Assembly (NCBI RefSeq): GCF_002119765.1
Contig: NZ_CP021112.1
Location: 5,822,501-5,886,500 of the forward strand
Reading direction: 5' to 3'
From: Pseudorhodoplanes sinuspersici
GTDB taxonomy: Bacteria > Pseudomonadota > Alphaproteobacteria > Rhizobiales > Xanthobacteraceae
Length of the DNA: 64,000 nt
This document shows positions 1 through 8,565 of the stretch, piece after piece; position 1 is the stretch's first letter; the number at the start of each line of letters is the position of its first letter. The position numbers and the translations under genes were made by a program. Under the pieces are notes generated by a model, which searched no databases, was not told the origin of the DNA, and was given only the letters and a program-made list of their open reading frames with translations.

Positions 1-1
1 C

Positions 2-355
2 ACCGTTGCCCGTAACCGGGACACCGGCATTCAGGTCGACGAAATTCTCGATTCAATGGGGATTCCAAGGCGGATCATCGTGGCCGTCCCGCATTATCTG
101 AGCGTGCCGTCCCTCATCCGTGGTACCGATCTCGTTGCTCACACCCGCAGGCGTCTACTGTCGGTTTTCAAGATGTCTTCGGACCTCACCGTGTTTCCTG
201 TGCCACTGCCGATGAAAGTGCCTGAGCTGGAATTCATCCAGATTTGGCACAAGCGCTACGAGGGTGATCCCGGACATCGTTGGCTGCGTGATCTGGTGCT
301 CGACGCGGTCCGCAAAAATCCTCCTGACAATCCGGCCGTGAAGCGACAACGCTGA
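2..355 (+). CDS. LysR-family transcriptional regulator, C-terminal part (5'-truncated by window edge)
   Basis: The frame is open from the first bases and ends at the stop at 353-355. It gives about 117 residues of a LysR effector-binding domain. The visible signs are the run IPRRIIVAVPHYLSVPSLI followed by GTDLVAHTRRRL, and a C-terminal WH..(Y)..DPGHRWLRD block. These match the last third of NodD/LysR regulators, where a second alpha/beta lobe ends in a tryptophan-containing helix. The DNA-binding helix-turn-helix lies upstream of the window, so target and start cannot be given. The next gene starts 107 bases later on the same strand and has its own ribosome binding site, so co-transcription is not implied. 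Confidence 0.8.
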   Translation, partial: TVARNRDTGIQVDEILDSMGIPRRIIVAVPHYLSVPSLIRGTDLVAHTRRRLLSVFKMSSDLTVFPVPLPMKVPELEFIQIWHKRYEGDPGHRWLRDLVLDAVRKNPPDNPAVKRQR

Positions 356-462
356 ACCCGCGCCTTTACAAAACTTTACACTCCGCACATTCCCCCGAAA
401 CGAGCCTCCTGCAGATTTCCGTCCGTGGCCGCAAGCCACAGTGACCTTCAGGAGAACCCCCA

Positions 463-1044
463 ATGACCGACCAGCACAACGCTGATCGTCCGGAGCCGTC
501 CCCCGCTCCGCACGTCCCCACCCCTCGCACCAAACGCGGCCGCACTCTTTTGTTCGCAACGCTCGTCGTCGCCGCAGGCCTGACCGGCGCTGCCGTGACC
601 AAGGCCGTCAGCAATCCATTCGGTATGGGATGGCATGGCGGCGGCATGCGCGGCCATTGGGGCGGACCGCTCGATCCCGCGCAGATCGAAGACCGCGCCG
701 ACCGCATGGTCCGTCATCTTGCCGTCGAACTCGATGCCAATAATGAGCAGCAGGAGAAGCTGCGCGGCATCATGCGCGGCATGCTGAAGGACGTGATCCC
801 GGCCCGCGACAAGGCGCAGGCCGCACGTCGTCAGGCGCGTGAATTGCTGACCCAGACCACGATCGATCGTGGCGCAATGGAAAAGCTGCGCGCCGAACAG
901 ATTGCTCTCGCCGACTCGGTGTCGAAACGCATCGTGCAGGCGCTTGGCGATGCCGCAGACATTCTGTCGCCCGAACAGCGGCGCAAGCTCAACGACCGCT
1001 TTCCGCCATTCGGCGCCGGCGGCCCTGGCTGGCGCCACGGCTAA
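463..1044 (+). CDS. Spy/CpxP-like periplasmic helical protein (heavy-metal sensor/chaperone type)
   Basis: This is a 193-residue protein. After a proline-rich, charged N-terminus it has one hydrophobic segment at about residues 29-48 (signal anchor or uncleaved leader), then a Gly/His/Met-rich patch (GMGWHGGGMRGHWGG). A long amphipathic helical region ends in an LSPEQRRKL motif near residues 172-180, the LTxxQ-like signature of the Spy/CpxP/CnrX group. A ribosome binding site AGGAG lies at 450-454, 8 bases before ATG. Family members sit in the periplasm and act as holdases or sense metals. The His/Met patch fits metal binding, but that is inference. A response regulator and sensor kinase follow on the same strand, so this is probably the periplasmic accessory or target of that pair. 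Confidence 0.75.
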   Translation: MTDQHNADRPEPSPAPHVPTPRTKRGRTLLFATLVVAAGLTGAAVTKAVSNPFGMGWHGGGMRGHWGGPLDPAQIEDRADRMVRHLAVELDANNEQQEKLRGIMRGMLKDVIPARDKAQAARRQARELLTQTTIDRGAMEKLRAEQIALADSVSKRIVQALGDAADILSPEQRRKLNDRFPPFGAGGPGWRHG

Positions 1045-1097
1045 AGCGTTTTTCGAGCGAAGTGGTCCCGGTTTTCCGGAAAGATCATGCTCGAATG
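1042..1097. repeat. Dispersed intergenic repeat, copy 1 (related to 62500-62537)
   Basis: It starts at the stop codon of the Spy-like gene. Bases 1050-1065 (TTTTCGAGCGAAGTGG) reappear as their exact reverse complement at 62513-62528, and flanking bases (ACCGGTT-like) are also similar. The element lies only between genes. The match was seen by eye; copy number elsewhere is unknown. Confidence 0.6.
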
Positions 1098-1319
1098 AAG
1101 GGATGAATGCCGGAGTCTGATTCAACGCAATTGAAACAGACTCCCGACACCGAAATACCCTCCGGGCGATGTTGTATCCACCCACGCTTCGCCATGTTTC
1201 AGGTCCGGATCTTTCAGCCCGCTGATCCGGATGGGAGGGTTGGGTGGGGGCCTTCAATTCGTCCCCTGAATTCGACGGCCCCCACCCCACTTTGTCTGCT
1301 GATGTATTAGAATGCCGCC

Positions 1320-2006
1320 GTGACCGACCGTATCCTGCTCATTGAAGACGACCGGCGGCTGGCCGAGATGATTTCCAATTATCTCGGCGAAGCCGGCTTC
1401 CAGACCGCGATTGCCCCCTCCGGCGGGACCGGCATGGCGATGCATGATCGCGAACCCTTCGACATTCTTATTCTCGATCTGATGCTCCCGGACATCGACG
1501 GCCTGACCGTGTGCCGGCGCATCCGGGAAAAATCGGCAACGCCGATCCTGATGCTGACCGCGCGCGGCGATGCCATGGACCGCGTGGTCGGCCTCGAGAT
1601 GGGCGCCGACGATTATCTGCCCAAGCCCTTCGAACCGCGCGAATTGCTCGCGCGTCTGCGGGCGCTCCTGCGCCGCGCACGATCGGACAAAAAGACCGAG
1701 CTGATGCGGTTCGGCCGGCTGGAGATCGACACCGCCGCGCGGCAGGTCCGCCTCGATGGCGAGGAACGTCCGCTCACCAGCTATCAGTTCGCACTGCTGC
1801 TGGCGCTTGCGGAAAATGCCGGGCGCGTGCTCTCGCGCGACACCATCATGAACCTGTTGAAGAGCGAGACGCTGGAAGCCTTCGACCGCTCCATCGATGT
1901 GCACATCTCGCGCATCCGCGCCGCGATCGAGGACGATCCGAAAAAGCCGCGGCGGGTGATCACCGTGCGCGGCGCAGGCTATGTCTTCGCCAAGGCGCAG
2001 GATTAG
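1320..2006 (+). CDS. OmpR/PhoB-family response regulator
   Basis: 228 residues with a GTG start. The receiver domain (about 1-118) has the acidic pair D10/D11, phospho-acceptor D53 (LILDLMLPD), switch T80 and K102 (LPKPF). The winged-helix effector domain (about 128-225) has the usual DVHISRIR recognition helix and a C-terminal GAGYVF hairpin. Length and layout are canonical. It lies directly upstream of a sensor kinase, separated by an 80-base gap holding a palindromic repeat. With the Spy-like gene it resembles CpxR/CzcR-type envelope- or metal-stress systems. The specific signal cannot be read from the sequence. Confidence 0.93.
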   Translation: MTDRILLIEDDRRLAEMISNYLGEAGFQTAIAPSGGTGMAMHDREPFDILILDLMLPDIDGLTVCRRIREKSATPILMLTARGDAMDRVVGLEMGADDYLPKPFEPRELLARLRALLRRARSDKKTELMRFGRLEIDTAARQVRLDGEERPLTSYQFALLLALAENAGRVLSRDTIMNLLKSETLEAFDRSIDVHISRIRAAIEDDPKKPRRVITVRGAGYVFAKAQD

Positions 2007-2009
2007 CGC

Positions 2010-2050
2010 ATGATGCCGAAAAGCGCGCAACGGTTTTCGGATAGCATCAT
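2010..2050. repeat. Palindromic intergenic element between response regulator and kinase genes
   Basis: ATGATGCCGAAAA on the left pairs with TTTTCGGATAGCATCAT on the right, apart from a 4-base bulge, around an 11-base loop. It lies between the stop of the regulator and the start of the kinase, so it could modulate kinase expression. There is no U-tract, so I do not call it a terminator. Confidence 0.5.
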
Positions 2051-2086
2051 ACGCCAGAAAACAACGCGTCGAGAAACAACCCACGC

Positions 2087-3325
2087 ATGAAGCGGCTCTA
2101 TCAGAAAATCTACCTGACGATCGTCGTTTCGCTGCTGATCGTCGTCATGGTGGCGGGCGGCATCTGGCGCTTCGGAACGCGGCCGGCTTCCTTTGGCGAG
2201 GGCTTTGAAGTCGCCGGCGAACTGATATCGGCGGCCATGCCGCCGGCCAACGCGACACGCGCGGCGCAGCAGCAATCGATCGACCTGTTCGCGCAGCGTC
2301 TGCGTCTCGATCTGTCGTTGTTCGACGCCAATCTTAATATCATCGCCTCGTCGGGTTCGCCGCTACCGCCGCCGACCGACCGCACGCCGGGCTGGTCGCC
2401 GGTTGCAGGCGGACCAACCTGGAGCATTCCGCTGCCGGACGGACGCTGGATCGTGGCGCGTGCGATGTCGCGGCATCGTCACCCCGCCATCGGCCTGCTG
2501 ATCTTTCTCGGCACCATCGCCATCGTGGTCGCGCTTTGCGCCTATCCTGTGGTGCGCGGACTGACACGGCGGCTGGAGCGATTGCAGGAAGGCGTCGAGA
2601 CGCTGGGCTCCGGCGACCTTTCCGCGCGCGTGAAGGTCGAAGGCCGTGACGAGGTGGCGCAACTCGCCGAAAGCTTCAACCATTCAGCGGCGCGGATCGA
2701 AGAGCTTGTCAACGCGCATCGGCTGCTGCTTGCGCACGCCTCACATGAAATCCGCACGCCGCTCTCGCGCATCCGGCTCGGCATCGAATTGCTGCAGCAG
2801 ACGCGGGACGACAAATACAAGGCGGCGCTCGAGCAGGACATCACCGAGCTGGACGCGCTCGTCGACGACATCCTGCTGGCCAGTCGCCTCGACATCGCAA
2901 AAAGTCTGCCGACCCGCGAGAGTGTCGATCTCTTGGCGCTCGCAGCCGAGGAAGCCGCGCGTTACGAACACGCGCTGGCCGAGGGCGAGGCCATCACCAT
3001 CGACGGCGACGCGCGATTGCTGCGCCAGTTGATCCGCAATCTTCTCGACAACGGCGCGCGCCATGGCGAACCGCCGGTACGCGCCAGAGTGCATCGCGAT
3101 GGCGGCAACGCCCTCATCGATGTGCTCGATACCGGCCCCGGCATTCCGGCCGCCGAGCGCGAACAGGTATTCATTCCGTTCTACCGGCTGCCGGGAGACA
3201 CGAAGGGATCGGGTCTTGGCCTGTCCATCGCGCGCCAGATCGCGCGGCTGCATGGCGGCGACGTCATCGTCATGCCGCAGCTCGATCACGGAAGCTGCAT
3301 CCGCGTGACATTGCCGATCGTTTGA
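2087..3325 (+). CDS. Two-component sensor histidine kinase (EnvZ/CpxA-like)
   Basis: 412 residues. Membrane segments lie at about 9-27 and 134-155 and enclose a periplasmic loop of some 105 residues. A HAMP region follows (about 157-210), then HisKA with phospho-acceptor H220 in HASHEIRTPL. The HATPase domain has an N-box (IRNLLDNGARHG), G1 (DTGPGIP) and G2 (KGSGLGLSIA). The periplasmic loop has no recognised fold and carries few Cys or His residues, so it may read the Spy-like protein rather than bind metal itself; that is inference. It forms a pair with the regulator immediately upstream. Confidence 0.92.
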   Translation: MKRLYQKIYLTIVVSLLIVVMVAGGIWRFGTRPASFGEGFEVAGELISAAMPPANATRAAQQQSIDLFAQRLRLDLSLFDANLNIIASSGSPLPPPTDRTPGWSPVAGGPTWSIPLPDGRWIVARAMSRHRHPAIGLLIFLGTIAIVVALCAYPVVRGLTRRLERLQEGVETLGSGDLSARVKVEGRDEVAQLAESFNHSAARIEELVNAHRLLLAHASHEIRTPLSRIRLGIELLQQTRDDKYKAALEQDITELDALVDDILLASRLDIAKSLPTRESVDLLALAAEEAARYEHALAEGEAITIDGDARLLRQLIRNLLDNGARHGEPPVRARVHRDGGNALIDVLDTGPGIPAAEREQVFIPFYRLPGDTKGSGLGLSIARQIARLHGGDVIVMPQLDHGSCIRVTLPIV

Positions 3326-3378
3326 TTTCAGCAGAATGTCGAAAACGCCCGTCCGGACTTGATCCGGGTCGGACACCA

Positions 3379-4278
3379 TCATGCTCTAATCGGTGAGGCT
3401 TGAAACACCTCCGCCAGCCAATCAATAAACACCCGGATCCGCGAAGAGAGATGGCGGCTCTGCGGATAGAGCACCGACACCGGTATCGGCGGCGGTGGAA
3501 AGGCTTCCAGGATCGGCACCAATTGTCCGGCAGCGATCTGATGCTCAACGCGATAGCGTGGGACCTGTATCAGCCCCAACCCCGCCATGCCCGAAGCAGT
3601 GTAGATTTCAGCGCCTCGCACGATGACCTCGTAAGGCAAGGGGATCTCCCATTCCCGACCGTCCTTCTCGAACTCCATCGGATAGGGCTGGCCAGTCGCC
3701 GAGGCGGTATAGGCGACCATCCGATGGCCATCGAGATCGTCCGGCGTTGACGGCACGCCATGGCGCTCGAGATAAGCCGGGCTCGCCAGAGTGAGTTGTT
3801 CGAACACCGTGATGCGGCGACCGATCAGAGATGAATCGGAGAGTTCGCCCGCGCGCACGACACAATCCACGCCCTCGGTGATGAGGTCGACCATCCGGTC
3901 GCCCTCGCTGAGGTTCAGCGAAATCCCGGGATAGCGCGCGATGAACCCGGGCAGCGCGGGCAGCACGAAAAACCGTGCGATGGTCCCCTGCATATCCACC
4001 CGGAGCGGCCCCCTGGGTTCGGCATTCCTGAACACGTTCTCCACCTCGTCGAGATCCGCGAGAAGCCGAATACAGCGTTCGTGGTAGAGCGCGCCATCGA
4101 GCGTCGGCCGCACATTTCGGGTGGTCCGTTCGAGCAGCCGAACGCCGAGATCCGCCTCCAGGCGCTGGATCGCATGGGTGGCGGTGGGACGCGGGACCTG
4201 CAGGTCACGCGCGGCCTGAGCGAAGCTCCCCCGCTCAACGATCCTCACGAAAAGCCGCATGACGTCGATGCGATCCAT
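3379..4278 (-). CDS. LysR-family transcriptional regulator
   Basis: 299 residues, full length. The N-terminal winged helix-turn-helix (about 1-60) is typical: FVRIVERGSFAQAARDLQV then PTATHAIQRLEADLG. The effector-binding domain follows from about residue 90. It resembles the large subgroup that regulates an adjacent oxidoreductase. It diverges from the tautomerase and SDR genes at 4402 and 4685, with a 123-base shared promoter region containing an inverted repeat (4307-4355). By family precedent it probably controls that pair and itself. The inducer is unknown. Confidence 0.92.
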   Translation of the reverse strand: MDRIDVMRLFVRIVERGSFAQAARDLQVPRPTATHAIQRLEADLGVRLLERTTRNVRPTLDGALYHERCIRLLADLDEVENVFRNAEPRGPLRVDMQGTIARFFVLPALPGFIARYPGISLNLSEGDRMVDLITEGVDCVVRAGELSDSSLIGRRITVFEQLTLASPAYLERHGVPSTPDDLDGHRMVAYTASATGQPYPMEFEKDGREWEIPLPYEVIVRGAEIYTASGMAGLGLIQVPRYRVEHQIAAGQLVPILEAFPPPPIPVSVLYPQSRHLSSRIRVFIDWLAEVFQASPIRA

Positions 4279-4306
4279 GACCCTTCCCGTAGCCGATTGT
4301 TATGTT

Positions 4307-4355
4307 TTTTGAAATGGTGATGTTGAAAATGGCTTTCTACCCCTGAATTTCAAAA
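4307..4355. promoter_or_regulatory. Candidate LysR operator in divergent promoter region
   Basis: TTTTGAAAT at 4307-4315 is exactly mirrored by ATTTCAAAA at 4347-4355, giving 9-bp arms 31 bases apart. It lies between a LysR gene and the divergent pair it probably regulates. LysR tetramers commonly contact two sites across such distances. The assignment is inference. Confidence 0.4.
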
Positions 4356-4401
4356 CGGCTAATTTCGCCCCTGAGCAAACCAATCACCAGGAGGAGAGAT
4401 C

Positions 4402-4614
4402 ATGCCATTTGCCAATTTCAAGATTCCGGAGGCCGCACTGAGCCGCGCCCAGAAAGAAGAGATCGTCCATCGGACGACGGCGATGCTTGTCGAATATTTT
4501 TCGGAGGCCGCTCGCCCGCACACCATGGTTCTGATCGAGGAGGTCAAGGATGGCGGCTATGCACGCGCCGACGAGGTGTTCGTGATCCCCGAGAACTATC
4601 GAGCGAAAGAGTGA
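4402..4614 (+). CDS. 4-oxalocrotonate tautomerase-family protein
   Basis: 70 residues, the normal subunit size for this family. Pro follows the initiator Met (MPFANFKIP), supplying the N-terminal catalytic proline after Met removal. The second half (HTMVLIEEVKDGGY) matches the beta-alpha-beta fold. A strong AGGAGGAGAG ribosome site precedes the ATG. Family members isomerise enol/keto acids or handle related substrates as hexamers. It probably forms an operon with the SDR gene 70 bases downstream, under the divergent LysR gene. The substrate is unknown. Confidence 0.85.
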   Translation: MPFANFKIPEAALSRAQKEEIVHRTTAMLVEYFSEAARPHTMVLIEEVKDGGYARADEVFVIPENYRAKE

Positions 4615-4684
4615 TGTCCGCCGAACGCGGCCACCATCGATGCGCCATGCGGCGACGTAACAACACGACAAAGGAACAACGACA

Positions 4685-5425
4685 ATGACTCCATCAGCGA
4701 ACAGAGTCGCGATCGTCACCGGTGCGTCTCGCGGCATTGGAGCCGCCATCGCGCGGCGGCTGGCGAGGGATGGCCTCACGGTCATCGTCAACTACGCAGG
4801 CAGCGCCAACGCCGCCGCCAGGCTGGTCGACGAAATCGAGAGAGCCGGCGGTCGCGCCATCTCTTGCCAGGCCGATGTCAGCGATCCGCTAGCGGTGAAG
4901 CGGATGTTCGATTCCGCCGAAGCCACCTATGGCGGGGTCGACGTGCTGGTGAACAATGCCGGCATCATGAAGCTGGCACCCGTGGCACAGTTTGATGATG
5001 CAGCCTTCGACCAGACCATCGCGGTCAACCTCAAGGGCACGTTCAACGGGCTCCGCGAGGCAGCGAAGCGGCTGCGCGACGGCGGCCGCATCGTGAATTT
5101 CTCCACGAGTGTCGTCGGACTTTATCAGCCGACCTACGCCGTCTATGCGGCCACCAAGGCGGCGGTCGAAGCGCTGACGCATATTCTCGCGAAGGAGCTC
5201 GGATCTCGAGGCATCACCGTCAATGCCGTCGCACCCGGACCGGTCGCCACCGAGCTCTTTCTCGAAGGCAAGGACCAGGCGACGCTCGATCGCATCAAGC
5301 AGATGAACCCGCTCGGCCGCTTGGGCGAGGTCGACGACATCGCGCGCGTCGTCTCGCTGCTGGTCGGGCCGGACAGCGGCTGGATCAACGGCCAGATCGT
5401 GCGCGCGAATGGCGGCGTGGTCTGA
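4685..5425 (+). CDS. Short-chain dehydrogenase/reductase (SDR), classical type
   Basis: 246 residues. The Rossmann motif TGASRGIG (12-19) and NNAG (90-93) are present. The catalytic set is Ser 140-142, Tyr154 and Lys158 (YAATK). NAVAPGPVATEL after the active site is typical of 3-oxoacyl-ACP reductase-like SDRs. An AAGGA ribosome site lies upstream of ATG. It is cytoplasmic and probably NADP-linked, since the family usually is when a basic residue follows the glycine motif. It probably works with the tautomerase on the same keto compound; that is inference from context. Confidence 0.9.
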   Translation: MTPSANRVAIVTGASRGIGAAIARRLARDGLTVIVNYAGSANAAARLVDEIERAGGRAISCQADVSDPLAVKRMFDSAEATYGGVDVLVNNAGIMKLAPVAQFDDAAFDQTIAVNLKGTFNGLREAAKRLRDGGRIVNFSTSVVGLYQPTYAVYAATKAAVEALTHILAKELGSRGITVNAVAPGPVATELFLEGKDQATLDRIKQMNPLGRLGEVDDIARVVSLLVGPDSGWINGQIVRANGGVV

Positions 5426-5495
5426 GGCGTGGCAATCGTGAAGCACGTCATTCTCATGATCACCGCATTGTCGTAAGTCTTCTCGGCAAACCCGT

Positions 5496-6491
5496 TCAAT
5501 CCACCTTGGCGCCGGAGAAGGCCACAACGTCTGCGTAACGCTTCATTTCCTTGGCGATGAAATCGGCGGTCTGCGCCCGCGTTGTCGCCTTCACCTCCAC
5601 GCCCTGCTTCGTCAGCGCCTCTTTCACTGCCGGCAGGTTGAGCACCTCGACAAAGACGGCGTTGAGCCGGTCGAGCACGTCCGGCGGCGTGCCGCCGGGC
5701 GCAAAGTAGATAAAGCCGGAATTCGACTCGAAACCCGGATAGCCCTGTTCGGCCACGGTCTGCACGTCAGGCAGTTGCGGGGCCCGCGTCGGATGCGCCA
5801 CCGCGATGGCGCGCAGCTTGCCGTCCTTCACCAGCGGGGCTGCGTTCGGCGTGTTGGCAAAGGCCATCTGGATGTTGCCGGAGATCGCGTCGGTGAGCAC
5901 CTGACCCATCCCCTTGTACGGCACATGCACCATGTTGGTGCCCGACAGTTTTTTCAGTTCCTCGGTGCCGAGATGGAACGAGGTGCCGTTGCCGACCGAG
6001 CCGTAATTGATCGCGCCGGGCTTGGCGCGCGCGAGATCGAGCAGCTCCTTGAGGGTCTTGGCTGGGACATCGTTGTTGACGACGATGGTGTGCGGCGTGA
6101 CGCCGGCATAGGTGATCGGCGTGAGATCCTTCAGCGAGTCATAAGGCAGCGTCTTGAACAGGCTCGGATTGATCATGAACGTGTTCGCCACCAGGAGAAT
6201 GGTGTGTCCGTCCGGTGCGGACTTGGCGACGGCGCTGGTGCCGATCTGGGTGGCGCCGCCGCCACGATTGTCGATCAGCAGCGGCTGGCCAAGACGCTGG
6301 CTGATGGGCTCGGACATCGTGCGGGCGATGATGTCGGAGGTGCCGCCGGGCGCATAGGGAATGATCACGCGGATCGGCTGCGTTGGTGCCCATTGCGCTA
6401 GGGCGGGCGCAACAAACCCGGCAACAGACAAAAGCGTGGCCAAGCCCAGCGTGAACCTGCGCCCCGCAAACCGAACCGGGATCGATGTCAT
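5496..6491 (-). CDS. Tripartite tricarboxylate transporter-type substrate-binding protein (Bug family)
   Basis: 331 residues from the ATG at 6491, which is preceded by AGGAGCAGACG. A longer frame to 6551 exists but would overlap the upstream gene. The signal peptide ends near APALAQ. The mature part begins with PIRVIIPYAPGGTSDIIAR, the hallmark of Bug proteins, and continues with the usual VPYKGMGQ and GYPGFES segments. Bug proteins bind carboxylates in the periplasm for TctAB-type uptake. No TctA or TctB gene is next to it, which is common for orphan Bug genes. It follows the RidA-like gene by 10 bases, so the two are an operon and its ligand may be the substrate or product of that enzyme. 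Confidence 0.9.
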   Translation of the reverse strand: MTSIPVRFAGRRFTLGLATLLSVAGFVAPALAQWAPTQPIRVIIPYAPGGTSDIIARTMSEPISQRLGQPLLIDNRGGGATQIGTSAVAKSAPDGHTILLVANTFMINPSLFKTLPYDSLKDLTPITYAGVTPHTIVVNNDVPAKTLKELLDLARAKPGAINYGSVGNGTSFHLGTEELKKLSGTNMVHVPYKGMGQVLTDAISGNIQMAFANTPNAAPLVKDGKLRAIAVAHPTRAPQLPDVQTVAEQGYPGFESNSGFIYFAPGGTPPDVLDRLNAVFVEVLNLPAVKEALTKQGVEVKATTRAQTADFIAKEMKRYADVVAFSGAKVD

Positions 6492-6501
6492 CGTCTGCTC
6501 C

Positions 6502-7254
6502 TCACATGATGAGTTCGCGTGCGGCGCCCCGTACATCCATTTCGTATTCAAGCCCGATCACCGGCGGGCGGACGTAGCTCCACACCAGTCCGCCTGTCAT
6601 TGCCCCGCGCCGCGCAAGCTCCTCGCCGACAAGATGGCCGATATTCTGCACGGTATAGGCCTGTGTGGAGACGGCATCCCGCCAGCCAAATCCGAGAAGC
6701 TTGAGCCGGCGCTCCATTTCCGCGATGACGAAAGCCACTTTCTCGCGCAATCCCTCGGGAGAGGTGTCGCCGAAACGCACAATGCGGTCCTTGTATAATT
6801 CCGTTCCGGCGCGGACATCGCCGCCGCCCGACAGCATGAAGCTGCGGCGGCGGGGCTTTGCCGCAGGCACGGTATAGGTGAAGGCGAACATTGAAGGCGT
6901 AGTTGGCTCATCGTACATCGGGCAAACATTGGTCCGAGCCACCGGGTTCACACCATCCTTGTAGATGCCCCAGCGTTCGAGCGTCAGCACATATTGCTTG
7001 TTGAAATCGATGAAGCCCTGATCGGTGAATTGCGACGGCGAGCGCAGTTCACAATGGGCGAAGGCGGTGAACGGTCTGCCGATAGACGTGAGATGCTCCT
7101 CGACCTTGCCGAACGCTTCCGCGAGCGGAACGGGCGTCAGGAAGCGAACACGTTCAAGCTCAAAGCCGTCTTCGGCGGCGACACCGGCCGAGTATTGAAA
7201 CACAGCCGGAATATAACGATAGCCACCCGGAACGAAAACGGCAGTGCCAGTCAT
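6502..7254 (-). CDS. RidA/YjgF-superfamily deaminase-like protein (resembles 2-aminomuconate-type deaminase CnbZ)
   Basis: 250 residues. The sequence has a VFVPGGYRYIPAVFQYSAGV start, a central CPMYDEPTTPSMFAFTYTVP block and a C-terminal tail reading SYVRPPVIGLEYEMDVRG. I recall this arrangement from proteins called 2-amino-5-chloromuconate deaminase (CnbZ), a long RidA-like group. That recognition is from memory and should be treated as moderate. Such enzymes release ammonia from aminomuconate intermediates of aminophenol or nitroarene degradation. It is the first gene of a two-gene operon with the Bug binding protein and diverges from a crotonase at 7569, so the region may handle one aromatic- or keto-acid pathway. 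Confidence 0.6.
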   Translation of the reverse strand: MTGTAVFVPGGYRYIPAVFQYSAGVAAEDGFELERVRFLTPVPLAEAFGKVEEHLTSIGRPFTAFAHCELRSPSQFTDQGFIDFNKQYVLTLERWGIYKDGVNPVARTNVCPMYDEPTTPSMFAFTYTVPAAKPRRRSFMLSGGGDVRAGTELYKDRIVRFGDTSPEGLREKVAFVIAEMERRLKLLGFGWRDAVSTQAYTVQNIGHLVGEELARRGAMTGGLVWSYVRPPVIGLEYEMDVRGAARELIM

Positions 7255-7568
7255 AGAGACGATCTCCTGGTCTGTTGTCGTGCAAGCGACGTGCCACGAA
7301 AAGACAGATCGGGACGCGGCGCATGGACAGAGTATAGGCAGCTTCGTCAGGCCGGCGCCAATCGTGAATGCTGGCAGGCACCGCGACGTGCTCGCCCTGC
7401 CCGCTGCCCTTCATGCAGAGCAAAATTTCGCCTTTGACAGCAAAAAAGTGCATTTGTGAAAGCCGCAAATGAACATATGTCACTTTGGTCAACAGCGGGC
7501 GGGATCGTGTGATCGTGTCACCCTCGGCGGGAGCTGATGGACGACCACCACTCATTGGGAGCCCATCA
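7255..7568. other. Divergent promoter region between RidA-like and crotonase genes
   Basis: 314 bases without a convincing gene. Two short palindromes are visible: CATTTG/CAAATG arms at 7451-7456 and 7466-7471, and ACATATGT at 7473-7480. A regulator could bind here to control both directions, but no regulator gene is adjacent. A frame running antisense through here shows no family features. Confidence 0.4.
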
Positions 7569-8435
7569 ATGGACCGTGACGCGACTATCGCCACTGAGGA
7601 GGCTGTAGACAGAAGCGAACCTACAACTCTGGCAGAAATATCTGTTTCCTTGAACGCAAAGCTGACGATCGAACGTCGCGGGCAGCTTGCGCTGTTCGGA
7701 ATCAATCGTCCCTACATCCAGAACAGAATCGATCCAGAGACCTTCCGGGCGATGGCTAAGGCGTATTACGACTACGATCGCGATCCTTCACTGCGCGCAG
7801 CGATCCTGTTCGGCCATGGCGATCATTTCTCGCGGGGCATCGATGTAGAAGGCTTCAAGGCGCTCGCTCTAACGGGCAAACCGCTGATCAGCGGACCGGG
7901 CATGACGGATCCGCTCGCCACACATAAACCGCATCGGGCAAAACCGCTCATTGTCGCGGTACACGGCGATACCTGGAACATGGCTCACGAGCTATTTCTC
8001 GTTGCAGACGTTCGCGTCGCCGCCGCGGATACGAATTTCGGTCAAGACGAGTGCACGCACGGACGCTTCCCGGGCGGCGGCGCGACGATCCGCTTCGTTC
8101 GTGAAGCGGGCTGGGGCAATGCAATGCGCTACATCCTTACTGGAGATCATTGGACGGCCCAAGAGGCCTATCGCATGGGAACGATTCAGGAGATCGCCGA
8201 CACAGCCCAATCGGCGCTCGAGCGCGCCGTCGATCTCGGGAACAGGATTGCCGCCTGTGGGCCACTGGGGATCGGCGCGTCGTTGGCGTCCGCCCATTCG
8301 GCGATCGATTCCGGCGAGGAAGGAGCTCTGTCGCAACTTGAAGAGCAATATAGCGCGCTCTATCGCACCAAGGATTTCCTCGAAGGAAGAGCTGCTGAGG
8401 CGGAGGGTCGCAAGCCGGTGTATCACGGCAACTGA
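7569..8435 (+). CDS. Enoyl-CoA hydratase/isomerase (crotonase)-family protein with atypical oxyanion loop
   Basis: 288 residues from the ATG at 7569, preceded by GGGAG. A frame to 7485 is open but lacks a better start. The first oxyanion segment (FSRGIDVEGF, about 87-96) and the FGQDECTHGRFPGGGATIR region (about 157-175) fit crotonases. The second oxyanion loop, normally NGxAxGGGxEL, reads HGDTWNMAHEL at about 132-142, so the glycine triplet is gone. Because the loop works through backbone NH groups, activity is possible but substrate or reaction may differ. It diverges from the RidA-like/Bug operon. The reaction is unassigned. Confidence 0.8.
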   Translation: MDRDATIATEEAVDRSEPTTLAEISVSLNAKLTIERRGQLALFGINRPYIQNRIDPETFRAMAKAYYDYDRDPSLRAAILFGHGDHFSRGIDVEGFKALALTGKPLISGPGMTDPLATHKPHRAKPLIVAVHGDTWNMAHELFLVADVRVAAADTNFGQDECTHGRFPGGGATIRFVREAGWGNAMRYILTGDHWTAQEAYRMGTIQEIADTAQSALERAVDLGNRIAACGPLGIGASLASAHSAIDSGEEGALSQLEEQYSALYRTKDFLEGRAAEAEGRKPVYHGN

Positions 8436-8565
8436 TCGGGGATGCGGCTACGCATCGCTCAAATCCTCATAGCGCCCGCGGCGCCGGGTCGCATGACGAA
8501 AACGCGTCAGAGCAATAAGCGCGGAGCATTGGAATCGGGCCCAGCGTTGGTCTATTTTCGCCCGC

